From NCBI GenBank assembly GCA_913019905.1, contig CAJVZD010000048.1, positions 1 through 37,316 on the forward strand: a stretch of 37,316 nucleotides of DNA. Direction: 5' to 3'. The DNA comes from an uncultured Cellvibrionales bacterium (lineage in GTDB: Bacteria; Pseudomonadota; Gammaproteobacteria; Pseudomonadales; Dasaniaceae). A model generated the notes under the pieces. The model was not told the origin of the DNA. It worked only from the letters and a program-made list of their open reading frames with translations, and made no database searches. The translations under genes and the position numbers were made by a program. This document shows, piece by piece, positions 7,637-15,859 of the stretch (within the stretch, counting starts at the first letter, position 1; every line of letters starts with the position of its first letter).

Positions 7637-9490
7637 TTGAGTACGGTATTAGAGCAGTTAAAACATGGGCACCAATTACAGCAGCGAGGGGACTTATCTT
7701 CTGCTGAAAAAATCTACCGTACTGTTCTGGACGCGGAGCCTGAGAATATACATGCTCTGAATTTAGTGGCTGCTATCTGCGTGAACTCAAACCGTTTTAA
7801 GGACGCAGTGAAATTCATTGAAAAGGCATTGGGTATTCGCAGTAACGATCCGCAGGCGCTTGTTAATTATGCGCTCGGCTTGAAAGGTCTGGGGAGAGCG
7901 GGTGAGGCTTTAAAGGCAGCTCGACAATCGCTTGAATTAAACCCGGGTAATCCGTTGGCGCTTAACGTTACAGGTAGTCTATTGCTCGATGACAAGAAGG
8001 CAGAAGAAGCAGCCACTTATTTCAAAAAAGCTGTTGAGCTAGATAGTGGCTATTTTGAGGCGTGGAGTAATCTGTCATCGGCACTGAAAAAGGTCAGAAA
8101 TTTTCAGGCTGCGATGGCTGCTGCGGAGCGAGCTTTGAAATTAAACCCTTCTTCTTCAAAAGCAGAAATTAATATCGCTGAAATATACGTGGAGCAGGGG
8201 CGGTTTGATAAGGCGGCGACTCACTACAAAAGGGCGCTGTCGCTTCAGCCGGACGACATTTCCTTAATGATAAAATTGGCGCATAGCTATCGGGAAATAG
8301 AAAAATCTGTAGAGGCAATGGCGCTGTTCACTAGGGTCATCGAATTGGATAAAAACAATGCCGACGCCTATGAGGCAATAGGTTTGCTTAAAGAGCAAAT
8401 GGGTGATCTGCAATCTGCAGAAGAGTTACTATTGAAGTCAATTCAAATTAAGCCGAACAATGCAACGGCACATTATCAATTGGCGCAGTTAAAAGGAAGG
8501 CAGTCCACACAGGAAGAAGTTGCTGCAATGGAGTCAGTGCTGGCGCAAGGGAGTCTGAAAAATAAAGACAAACGTTATTTGTTGTTTGGGTTGGCACATG
8601 CGAGTGATCAGCTGGAAGATCGAGAAAAGGCGTTTGCTATGTGGTCAGCAGCCAATGCGATTAAAGCGGTTTCAAACCCTTATGATAAAGAAGGCCGGGA
8701 AAATTATTATCGAACCTTGTTGACAGAAATTCCAAAAGCAATGGGTTGTATGATACCGGAAGATCAGATGGATAGGCGGCCAGTATTTGTTGTGGGTATG
8801 CCTCGGTCCGGAAATACCCTGACAGGTCAGATTTTGGCCTCCCACCCTGATGTCTGTAATTTGGGGGAAGTTAGCTATGGCTACGATGTGGCGCAGAGTG
8901 TTTATGAGTTAACGGGAGTTCATTACCCCGAAGGCTTAGAGAAATTGTCGGGGCAACAGTTGGCATTCTTAGGTGAGGAATACCTGAGACGTTACCCAGA
9001 TCCTGAGCGTGATAAGTTGAGGTTGGTAGATAATACGCCGCTTAATTTTCAGCATGTGGGTTTGTTGGCGACAATTCTTCCTGGGGCCAGATTTATTAAT
9101 TGTGTGAGGAACCCCGTCGATACTTGCTTTTCGATTTACAAACTTCCCTTTGGTGGAGAACAAAGCTATTCCCACTCTCTCGAAGCACTGGCCCATCAGT
9201 ACAATGAGTATTGCCAGTTACTTTCCGAATGGAAGCGTTTGTTCCCGAAAAGAATTCTGGATGTTTGCTATGAAGATACTGTTGCTGACCTTGAGGGTCA
9301 GTGCCGAAGGGTTCTGGAGTTTCTCGATTTGCCTTACGATGATGCAGTGCTGGAATTCCATCACTCGAAACGCATGATTAGAACGCCCAGCGCCAGCCAA
9401 GTACGCCAACCTATTTATAAAGATTCGGTAATGGCTTGGAAAAAATACGAAAGATATCTCGGTCCGCTGATTGAAAATCTAAAATTCTGA
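7637..9490 (+). CDS. TPR-repeat sulfotransferase
   Basis: About 617 residues from a TTG at 7637, chosen because GGAGATGG lies 7 bases upstream and the in-frame ATG at 7580 falls in the preceding terminator. The N-terminal half (about 1-290) is a run of roughly eight TPR repeats (for example ALNLVAAICVNSNRFKDAVK and EAIGLLKEQMGDLQSAEEL). The C-terminal part is a sulfotransferase fold: VFVVGMPRSGNTL (about residue 388) is the 5'-phosphosulfate loop and FINCVRNPVDTCFSIY (about 491) the 3'-phosphate motif for PAPS. It would transfer sulfate to an unidentified acceptor. Such TPR-sulfotransferases are often seen next to TonB receptors in marine gammaproteobacteria (general knowledge). It may be transcribed by read-through from the receptor or from its own promoter. 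Confidence 0.85.
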   Translation: MSTVLEQLKHGHQLQQRGDLSSAEKIYRTVLDAEPENIHALNLVAAICVNSNRFKDAVKFIEKALGIRSNDPQALVNYALGLKGLGRAGEALKAARQSLELNPGNPLALNVTGSLLLDDKKAEEAATYFKKAVELDSGYFEAWSNLSSALKKVRNFQAAMAAAERALKLNPSSSKAEINIAEIYVEQGRFDKAATHYKRALSLQPDDISLMIKLAHSYREIEKSVEAMALFTRVIELDKNNADAYEAIGLLKEQMGDLQSAEELLLKSIQIKPNNATAHYQLAQLKGRQSTQEEVAAMESVLAQGSLKNKDKRYLLFGLAHASDQLEDREKAFAMWSAANAIKAVSNPYDKEGRENYYRTLLTEIPKAMGCMIPEDQMDRRPVFVVGMPRSGNTLTGQILASHPDVCNLGEVSYGYDVAQSVYELTGVHYPEGLEKLSGQQLAFLGEEYLRRYPDPERDKLRLVDNTPLNFQHVGLLATILPGARFINCVRNPVDTCFSIYKLPFGGEQSYSHSLEALAHQYNEYCQLLSEWKRLFPKRILDVCYEDTVADLEGQCRRVLEFLDLPYDDAVLEFHHSKRMIRTPSASQVRQPIYKDSVMAWKKYERYLGPLIENLKF

Positions 9491-9564
9491 TCCTGTAAAT
9501 ATATTCGTACGTAGGTAATGATTATGGCTTTTTTGAGTACCGGTAAAACCTAACAGATATACTA

Positions 9565-9579
9565 TTGCATTCGAAGTCA
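9565..9579. promoter_or_regulatory. TTCGAA operator upstream of the hydrolase remnant / SnoaL1 / TRIC unit
   Basis: TTGCATTCGAAGTCA, identical in its 13-bp core to the sites at 5106, 15722, 20912, 23315 and 28270. It is the only such site before 9786-11722, which suggests it controls the SnoaL1-TRIC transcript. TTGCAT could serve as a -35, with TCAAAT 17 bp downstream as a weak -10. Confidence 0.7.
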
Positions 9580-9785
9580 GCAAAGTGTCAAATAGCTATT
9601 CTATGGTGGGTATGAGAAGCGTCGTGCAATGATTTAAGGTCACGGAGGAGGGGAGTCGGTTACTGAGAGTATTTCGGGTTTTTCAACCTAGTTATCGAAG
9701 CTTAGTTATATTGATAAGTCCTTTAGACGATACTCAAAGCCAACTACAAATTAATGATAATAAAATTATTGCTACAGGTTTGATT

Positions 9786-10080
9786 ATGAGGTCGGCTTTA
9801 AAAATATTGATGGTGGCGTTTGTCGCTAATGTATCTCTAATAGTGGGATGCAGTTTAAAAATTGACAAACAAAGCGACTCCTTATCACAATGCACTTGTG
9901 TTGGCTGATCAGCTCACTCGACATCACAAGTTGTTTAATTTTTTTAGTTATCAAAGTGATGAACACTTATTTACGAACGGTGATTTTCAACAAGCTGTAA
10001 AACGCGACCTTAATTGGTTTAAATCTCATGGCGTAACAGAAATAGAAAAACAGACATTAAGTCGTGCAGGAGACAAATGA
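9786..10080 (+). pseudogene. collapsed secreted alpha/beta hydrolase (lipoprotein signal joined to C-terminal stump)
   Basis: An ATG at 9786 opens a lipoprotein-type signal, MRSALKILMVAFVANVSLIVGC, with the lipobox LIVGC, but that frame ends at 9908. In the +1 frame, reached by skipping one A of a five-A run (9857-9861), about 70 residues follow. They look like the end of an S9-peptidase/dienelactone-hydrolase protein: YHNALVLADQLTRHH, then SYQSDEHLF with a catalytic-type His, then QQAVKRDLNWF. The last piece resembles SSALKRDLLLF near the end of the hydrolase at 19207-20694. The catalytic core is absent, so I read this as a gene with a large internal deletion and a frameshift. Its TGA overlaps the ATG of SnoaL1 (ATGA). 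A real small lipoprotein with a sequencing error at the A-run is the alternative. Confidence 0.55.
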
Positions 10081-11108
10081 TGGTTGATGTGGCTAGACAT
10101 AACAAAGATCTTGTTAAGGTTTTAAGTAACGCTTTGTACGACTATGACCCGGAAAATGTTAAGTGTGTAATACGTGAGCTATTTTCTACCGATGCCAAGA
10201 TTCAACTGTGTTTTCCTTTTGAAACCCTAAGCAATGCTGATGCTCTTTATCAGCAGGCTTATGCGCCATTACAAAATGCCATTCCGGATTTAGAGCGACG
10301 CGATACTATTGTGGTCGCCGGTAATGACGGCAAAGGTAACTGGGTGGGCTGCTGTGGTTATTACACCGGGGGCTTTGTTAAGCCTTGGTTGGATATCCTC
10401 CCTACAGGTCACCAAGTCAGCATGCGGTTTCATGAGTTTTATAAAATTGAAGGTGATAAAATAGTCGAAATGCAGGCGCTGTGGGACATACCCGAAGTGA
10501 TGATGCAAGCTAACGCTTGGCCTATGTCTCCAAGCTTGGGGCGAGAGTGGCATGTGCCTGGCCCCGCGAGTCAGGATGGCCTAAATGATGAACGACGAAC
10601 CCTAGATAAGGCCGAAAAAAGCTTAAAGCTAGTGGGCGATATGTGTGATCACCTGGGCCACTATGCGACGGGTGGTGTGGCAGCCATGAAGCTAGATCAT
10701 TTTTGGCATCCCAAATGTAGTTGGTACGGCCCGTCCGGCATTGGTACTTGCCGTGGTATCGAAGGCTTTCGAAACTGGCATCAAATTCCCTTCTTAAACG
10801 GTATGCCGAATCGAGTGGGAGATGCCCAGGGAGGACATTTTTTTAGTGACGGTGAATACGTAGGGTTTACCGCTTGGCCAGGAATGACAGCCACCATTTC
10901 TGAAAATGGTTGGATGGGTATCGCGCCAGCAGGCCAAGAAATCACCATGCGTAGTTTAGATTTTTGGCGCTGTGAAAAAGGACTGATCAGGGAGAACTGG
11001 GTACTGGTCGATTTACTGAGTGTTTACGATCAGATTGGTGTCGATGTGCTAGGACGAATGAGAGAATTTAATAAGTCCCGCTATCCCTATGGGAAAATGG
11101 ATAGATAA
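10077..11108 (+). CDS. two-domain SnoaL-like (NTF2-fold) protein 1
   Basis: 343 residues with two NTF2/SnoaL-like domains (about 10-150 and 185-330). Hallmarks shared with proteins 2 (29492) and 3 (32165) are the PDLERR-type stretch (about residue 75), WYGPSGIGTCRGIEGF (about 215) and a closing DFWRCEKGLIRENWVLVDLL. Single-domain relatives include polyketide cyclases, ketosteroid isomerases and limonene-epoxide hydrolases, all small-molecule enzymes with a conical pocket. The reaction here is unknown. No signal peptide, so cytosolic. AGGAGA sits just upstream of the ATG, which overlaps the remnant's TGA. Only 2 bp separate it from the TRIC gene, so they form one operon. Confidence 0.75.
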   Translation: MMVDVARHNKDLVKVLSNALYDYDPENVKCVIRELFSTDAKIQLCFPFETLSNADALYQQAYAPLQNAIPDLERRDTIVVAGNDGKGNWVGCCGYYTGGFVKPWLDILPTGHQVSMRFHEFYKIEGDKIVEMQALWDIPEVMMQANAWPMSPSLGREWHVPGPASQDGLNDERRTLDKAEKSLKLVGDMCDHLGHYATGGVAAMKLDHFWHPKCSWYGPSGIGTCRGIEGFRNWHQIPFLNGMPNRVGDAQGGHFFSDGEYVGFTAWPGMTATISENGWMGIAPAGQEITMRSLDFWRCEKGLIRENWVLVDLLSVYDQIGVDVLGRMREFNKSRYPYGKMDR

Positions 11109-11110
11109 TC

Positions 11111-11722
11111 ATGGACTTGCTTACCGCTTTAGATTTGTTTGGCGTTTTTGTCTTTGCTCTATCCGGCGGATTTGATGCTGCTAGATATAAGCTGGATATC
11201 CTTGGGATATTTGTCCTCGCGGTCGCTTCAGGCGTTGGCGGAGGTATTATTCGTGATGTGTTATTGGGTGTCACACCGCCAGCGGTGTTTATAAATGAGA
11301 CCTATCTAATGACTTGTTTATTGGCAGGTCTTAGCGTCATTACGTTTGCCAGCCGGGTTAAGCGTTATTTTGATTGGGTAAGAATAGCGGATGCTATTGG
11401 GCTCGGGGTTTTTGCCGCAATAGGTGCGAGCAAAGCGATCGATCATGATTTAGGTTGGGTAGGGGTGTTAATGATCAGCACTTTGTCCGCTGTTGGGGGC
11501 GGCGTGATACGTGATGTACTGCTGGGGGAAATTCCTCTGGTATTGCGGGCGGACTTTTATGCGGTAGCTGCGATGATGGGAGGAGGCACTTTTCTAATCG
11601 GTTATGAGTTGGGCCTAGGGGAGCAGGTTAATATGATTTTGTCTGCATCGGTAGCAATCAGCGCCCGCTTTGCGGCAATAAAATTTGGTCTTTCTTTGCC
11701 CAAAGTTAGAGGCGCAGCTTAG
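11111..11722 (+). CDS. TRIC/UPF0126 family membrane protein (intact copy)
   Basis: 203 residues and about seven transmembrane helices in two inverted-topology repeats, each with the family signature: GVGGGIIRDVLLG (about 37-49) and AVGGGVIRDVLLGEIP (about 132-147). Relatives are bacterial TRIC-type cation channels, and some family members have been linked to glycine transport. A role with glycine would fit the neighbouring tdh-kbl genes, which make glycine, but that is inference. It follows SnoaL1 by 2 bp. Two decayed copies of the same gene lie at 4610-4851 and 15033-15264. Confidence 0.88.
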   Translation: MDLLTALDLFGVFVFALSGGFDAARYKLDILGIFVLAVASGVGGGIIRDVLLGVTPPAVFINETYLMTCLLAGLSVITFASRVKRYFDWVRIADAIGLGVFAAIGASKAIDHDLGWVGVLMISTLSAVGGGVIRDVLLGEIPLVLRADFYAVAAMMGGGTFLIGYELGLGEQVNMILSASVAISARFAAIKFGLSLPKVRGAA

Positions 11723-11885
11723 GTCCGTTTCTAGTTTATACGCTGATTAAGTCGTTTGATCCACCGCCTCAAGCTATATTGGTAGTGCATCCATCACTCT
11801 ACCTAATCGGTACGTTCCCAATACAGCCTAGAAAATGTTCGAGCCGGTAAAGATACTGGAGTGCCTGTCCGGAGGTCTGTATTCG

Positions 11886-13064
11886 CTACGCGTTTACCTG
11901 TGCAAACGCCTCTAACGCTCGATCAATGTCGTCATGACTCAGTGCTGCAGACATCTGCGTGCGAATGCGCGCCTGGCCTTTGGGCACCACCGGAAAGGAA
12001 AAAGCCACCACGTAAACGCCTAATTTCAACATCTCCTGCGCAAAACGCACGGCCTTTTGAGCATCGTACATCATGACCGGGACAATCGGATGCTCTCCCG
12101 GTAAAAGATCGAAGCCAAGTGTTTCTAAGCCCGAGCGAAAACGCTGGGTATTGCTTGCCAAGGTTTCGCGTAGGTCGTTGGATTCACGCACCAGTTCAAT
12201 TGCCTTTAAGGCGCCCGCTACGATCGGTGGTGCTAAGGTATTTGAAAAGAGATAAGGGCGCGAGCGCTGACGCAGTAGCGCAACCACTTCTTTAGTGGCT
12301 GCGGTATAACCGCCACTGCCTCCACCAAGTGCTTTCCCCAAGGTGCCTGTGATGATATCTACTCTATCCATACAGCCCCGATACTCATGGGTGCCGCGGC
12401 CTTCTTTACCGATAAAACCCGTCGCGTGGCAGTCATCAAAGTGAACTAAGGCATTGTAGCGTTCAGCTAAATCACAAATCTCATCGAGGCGCGCGATGGT
12501 GCCGTCCATCGAAAATACGCCGTCAGTTGTGATCAACTTAAAGCGCGCCCCAGCCTTGTCGGCTGCTAGCAACTGTGTTTCCAAGTCCGCCATATCATTA
12601 TTGCCGTAACGGTAACGCTGAGCCTTACACAAGCGCACGCCATCGATGATGCTGGCGTGGTTGAGGGCATCTGAAATCACCGCGTCCTCGGGGCCCAACA
12701 AGGTTTCAAATAGCCCGCCATTGGCATCAAAGCACGAGGGATAAACGATCGTGTCCTCGGTTCCCAAAAAATCACTCAACACTGCTTCTAATTGTTTGTG
12801 GGGCGTTTGCGTACCACAGATGAATCGGACTGACGCCATGCCATATCCCCACTCATCCAAACCCTTGTGGGCCGCCTCCGTCACCGCGGGGTGTTGAGCG
12901 AGTCCTAAATAGTTATTCGCGCACAGGTTCAATACTTGCCCACCGTCAATAACGCCAACGGAAGCCCCTTGAGCTGTCGTAATCACTCGCTCGCTCTTAA
13001 ACAAACCGGCCGCTTCTATCTCCGACAACTCATTGGCTAGATGTTCTTGAAATCGATCGTTCAT
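11886..13064 (-). CDS. kbl: 2-amino-3-ketobutyrate CoA ligase (glycine C-acetyltransferase)
   Basis: 392 residues, near the E. coli Kbl length, and close in sequence throughout. This PLP-dependent alpha-oxoamine synthase cleaves 2-amino-3-oxobutyrate with CoA to glycine and acetyl-CoA. The PLP lysine is Lys244 in TGTLGKALGGGSGGY; HFDDCHATGF (about 208-217) supplies the PLP-contacting Asp and His; SVRFICGTQ is the substrate-side signature. Cytosolic homodimer. It lies 15 bp after tdh in one operon, so together they convert threonine to glycine and acetyl-CoA. No TTCGAA operator is present. Confidence 0.96.
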   Translation of the reverse strand: MNDRFQEHLANELSEIEAAGLFKSERVITTAQGASVGVIDGGQVLNLCANNYLGLAQHPAVTEAAHKGLDEWGYGMASVRFICGTQTPHKQLEAVLSDFLGTEDTIVYPSCFDANGGLFETLLGPEDAVISDALNHASIIDGVRLCKAQRYRYGNNDMADLETQLLAADKAGARFKLITTDGVFSMDGTIARLDEICDLAERYNALVHFDDCHATGFIGKEGRGTHEYRGCMDRVDIITGTLGKALGGGSGGYTAATKEVVALLRQRSRPYLFSNTLAPPIVAGALKAIELVRESNDLRETLASNTQRFRSGLETLGFDLLPGEHPIVPVMMYDAQKAVRFAQEMLKLGVYVVAFSFPVVPKGQARIRTQMSAALSHDDIDRALEAFAQVNA

Positions 13065-13079
13065 GCTTTTGTCCTCAGT

Positions 13080-14111
13080 TTATGCATTTGCCCAGTTTAA
13101 AATCACTTTACCCGCATTGCCTGAATTCATCGCGTCAAAGCCCTTTTGGAAATCTTCGTAACCAAGACGATGCGTAATTACCGGTTCGATGTTTAAACCG
13201 CTATCGATCATTACTGACATTTTGTACCACGTTTCATACATCTCACGACCATAAATCCCTTTAATGGTGAGCATGTTAAAAATCACGAGATTCCAATCGA
13301 TGGTCGTCTCGGCACTGGGAATACCGAGCATAGAGATCTTGCCGCCATGGCACATGGCCGACAACATCTGCCGAAAAGCGAGAGGGCTACCTGACATTTC
13401 TAATCCTATATCGAAACCTTCGCTCATACCCAGCGCTTTTTGGACATCCTCAAGGCGTTCCTTGGTCACGTTGACGGTGTGGGTCGCGCCCAGTTGTTTG
13501 GCCAGTGACAATCGATGGTCATTAAGGTCGGTGATCACCACATGGCGTGCGCCAGCGTGTCGGCACACAGCCGCCGCCATTGCGCCGATGGGCCCTGCGC
13601 CGGTGATCAATACGTCTTCACCCAACAAATCGTATTGCAGCGCAGTGTGTACAGCGTTGCCAAAAGGATCGAACATGGCCGCAACATCTAAGTCGATACC
13701 TGGGCGATGTTCCCATACATTGGACATGGGTAAGGAAAGATATTCAGCAAACGCGCCGGCACGATCAACGCCAACACCACTGGTGCGAGGACACAGGTGA
13801 CGTCGGCCCGCCATGCAGTTACGACAGCGACCGCACACCACATGCCCTTCACCGGACACAATCTGGCCCGCTCTAAAATCGATGACATTGGAGCCCACAT
13901 CAACAATTTCACCCACAAACTCGTGCCCCACAACCATGGGCACCGGAATGGTTTTTTGGGCCCAATCGTCCCAGTTATAGATATGGAGGTCTGTGCCGCA
14001 GATAGCAGTCCGATCCACTTTAATCAAAACATCGTTGATACCCACCTCAGGCATCGGCACCTCTTGTAGCCATAAACCGGGCCCGGCTTCACGTTTAACG
14101 AGTGCTTTCAT
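13080..14111 (-). CDS. tdh: L-threonine 3-dehydrogenase
   Basis: 343 residues from the ATG at 14111 (MKALVKREAGPGLW), which aligns with E. coli Tdh and has AAAGGACA upstream. The longer frame to 14180 adds 23 residues that do not fit the family. Zinc-dependent MDR enzyme: catalytic zinc by Cys38 (ICGTD) and His63/Glu64 (GHEF), structural zinc by Cys93, Cys96, Cys99 and Cys107, and the Rossmann loop GAGPIGAMAA. It oxidises L-threonine to 2-amino-3-oxobutyrate with NAD+, feeding Kbl. It is divergent from the XRE-cupin regulator at 14336, which probably controls the operon. Confidence 0.96.
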   Translation of the reverse strand: MKALVKREAGPGLWLQEVPMPEVGINDVLIKVDRTAICGTDLHIYNWDDWAQKTIPVPMVVGHEFVGEIVDVGSNVIDFRAGQIVSGEGHVVCGRCRNCMAGRRHLCPRTSGVGVDRAGAFAEYLSLPMSNVWEHRPGIDLDVAAMFDPFGNAVHTALQYDLLGEDVLITGAGPIGAMAAAVCRHAGARHVVITDLNDHRLSLAKQLGATHTVNVTKERLEDVQKALGMSEGFDIGLEMSGSPLAFRQMLSAMCHGGKISMLGIPSAETTIDWNLVIFNMLTIKGIYGREMYETWYKMSVMIDSGLNIEPVITHRLGYEDFQKGFDAMNSGNAGKVILNWANA

Positions 14112-14154
14112 TGCAGTGTCCTTTTTAATAATGAGTAAATGCGCCACATATCGC

Positions 14155-14170
14155 GCCTGATCAACCAGGC
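14155..14170. promoter_or_regulatory. inverted repeat upstream of tdh, possible operator
   Basis: GCCTGATCAACCAGGC has 5-bp inverted arms (GCCTG/CAGGC) and lies 44 bp upstream of the tdh start in the spacer shared with the divergent XRE-cupin gene. It could be the binding site of that regulator. It is short and seen once only. Confidence 0.3.
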
Positions 14171-14335
14171 ACTTTTTCAACTAGGCAAGTCAGGCTAATA
14201 GCGCTAACATGACTTCGCCACGATAGTGGAATTAATTACAGGATAGTAGATATCGCGAAGATTACGCCGCGAGTTTCCGTAATACAAGATTTTTTTCTTA
14301 TATATTAGAAATAATTGAAAATAAGGTGGCATTCT

Positions 14336-14905
14336 ATGAGCAGTGAAAACGACCCAACCGGGCAGGTCTTGTGTCAACGTGTGGCTGAATTGCGAAAACA
14401 ACATGGGCTTACGCTCGATCAATTGGCCAGTACATCCGGCGTCAGTCGCTCGATGTTAAGCCAGATCGAACGCGGTCAAGCCAATCCTACGTTGACGGTC
14501 ACCTTCAGAATTGCCCAAGCCTTCGGCATTACAATTGGTGAACTGGTTGATCAACCTTGGTCAGCGCCCAGTATTGAAGTGGTACACGGCGACGATGGCA
14601 ACAACCTTTTTCGATCGGACGACAAATGTACCATACGCACTTTGTCGCCTTTGCAGTTTGAGCGTTCAGTGGAGTTTTATGAGATTGAGTTGGCACCGGG
14701 CGAGTCACTGTCGAGTGGCGCTCATTATGACGGTACGCGGGAATTACTCACCGTTGCCAAAGGTGAAGCAGAAGTTGAATCGGGGGAAACATGCAGACAC
14801 TTGCTCGAAAACGACACCGCTAGTTACCGCGCTGATCTGAACCATTGCATTCGCAATATCGGCAAGGAACGGTTGATTTGTTACCTTGTGGTTACTGCCC
14901 GCTAG
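14336..14905 (+). CDS. XRE-family HTH regulator with C-terminal cupin domain
   Basis: 189 residues from the ATG at 14336, which has AAGGTGG about 8 bases upstream; an upstream in-frame start at 14315 would lie ahead of this RBS. An N-terminal XRE-type HTH (about 15-70: LTLDQLASTSGVSRSMLSQIERG) is joined to a cupin-2 sensor domain (about 100-185). This architecture is common for regulators of amino-acid and polyamine catabolism. Divergence from tdh-kbl makes threonine/glycine catabolism its likely target, including autoregulation. It carries no TTCGAA operator, so it seems separate from the surrounding regulon. Confidence 0.88.
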   Translation: MSSENDPTGQVLCQRVAELRKQHGLTLDQLASTSGVSRSMLSQIERGQANPTLTVTFRIAQAFGITIGELVDQPWSAPSIEVVHGDDGNNLFRSDDKCTIRTLSPLQFERSVEFYEIELAPGESLSSGAHYDGTRELLTVAKGEAEVESGETCRHLLENDTASYRADLNHCIRNIGKERLICYLVVTAR

Positions 14906-15032
14906 AAATTTGACCGTAGCTTTGGTTTGCGGCAAATAGATACGGTTATCTACGGGTTTTAAAAATAGCTAAGATGCGTAGCCCTCGGGAAAATTGTATC
15001 TGACCCTACTTTTTCCTTTTTGTGGATAAATA

Positions 15033-15264
15033 ATGATGGACTGGCTTACGGCTTTAGATTTATTCGGCGTTTTTGTCTTTGCTTTATCGGGCGGATTTTT
15101 ATGCGGTCGCGGCAATGATGGGGGGAGGGAGTTTCCTAATCGGTTATGAGGTGGGGTTGGGGGAGCAGGTTAATATAATTATGTCTGCATCGGTGGCGAT
15201 CAGCGCCAGCTTATTCGCAATAAAATTTAATCTGTCTTTGCCAAGAGTGAGAGGAACCTCCTAA
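15033..15264 (+). pseudogene. TRIC/UPF0126 membrane protein remnant 2 (internal deletion)
   Basis: The start (MMDWLTALDLFGVFVFALSGG) matches the first 20 residues of the intact copy. After GGCGGA the sequence jumps out of frame to the C-terminal part (DFYAVAAMMGGGSFLIGYEVGLGEQVN to the stop at 15264). By alignment with 11111-11722 the lost segment is about 383 bp, lying between two GGCGGA copies (11165 and 11548 in the intact gene). Since 383 is not a multiple of 3 the frame is broken. The surviving DNA is very close to the intact copy, so the event looks fairly recent. It lies before TonB receptor 2. Confidence 0.88.
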
Positions 15265-15524
15265 AGGGGCTGTTAGTCGCTATACCGACGTAACAGTGCC
15301 AACAAAACATCATAGATTGGAAGAGTTGATCGCGCTCACCAATCCTTTCTAGCGTGTTCGTAAAATTGTGTGCCTGGTTCAGTGGGTGCTGAAATAGTTA
15401 AAGCTGCGTAAACAGTACCTATTCTGCCGAAGGTCGAATGGAAATCAACGACATACGACCCATTCGTTTCGGGTTTTCTGTTGCTTGTTATCCACTTTTC
15501 AGGGCTTTATCGAATCTGCTGTTG

Positions 15525-15536
15525 GCTTCGAAGTAC
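15525..15536. promoter_or_regulatory. TTCGAA operator, distal site of TonB receptor 2
   Basis: GCTTCGAAGTAC is a variant site; its right half GAAGTAC matches those at 5106, 23315 and 28270. It lies 324 bp before the receptor start and 200 bp from the second operator. Confidence 0.6.
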
Positions 15537-15721
15537 AAGAGAATTGTCAATAATGTATTGTCTAGATTAATCTCGATCTGTATCCAGGTTTTGGCTGCAA
15601 TTGATCGATAACAAGTTGATATATATGGTTTTAAATTAAATCTTGTTAATAAATGTTAGCTCTCTACTAAATATTCTACAGGGCTAACACTATTAACTTT
15701 TACGTGTGAATAACTTATTTG

Positions 15722-15736
15722 TTGCATTCGAAGTCA
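15722..15736. promoter_or_regulatory. TTCGAA operator, proximal site of TonB receptor 2
   Basis: TTGCATTCGAAGTCA, with the 13-bp core found six times in the window, 124 bp upstream of the receptor start. It overlaps a plausible -35 hexamer, so a bound protein would block RNA polymerase. Confidence 0.75.
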
Positions 15737-15859
15737 TTTAATTCTAGTATCACTGCTACCCTTTTGGGGAAGGCTCTGGTGTCGCGCTTATTATGCGATA
15801 CATATCAGGACGTTTAGCGTAGATAACTATTAAATAAACTAACTAATCGGGCAATTGTT

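Larger units (their letters stand above)
15265..15859 (+). promoter_or_regulatory. upstream region of TonB receptor 2
   Basis: A 595-bp gap without a convincing gene. It holds two TTCGAA operators, at 15525 and 15722, with centres 200 bp apart. A possible promoter uses TTGCAT of the second operator (15722-15727) as -35 and TAGTAT (15745-15750) as -10, with a 17-bp spacer. Nothing else is recognised in the first 250 bp. Confidence 0.5.

Noticed and set aside
13264..13800. 178-residue plus-strand ORF opposite tdh
   Set aside because: It lies entirely antisense to the well-conserved tdh and has no family features.
14112..14180. 23-residue N-terminal extension of Tdh
   Set aside because: It does not match the family; the ATG at 14111 aligns with known Tdh proteins and has a strong RBS.
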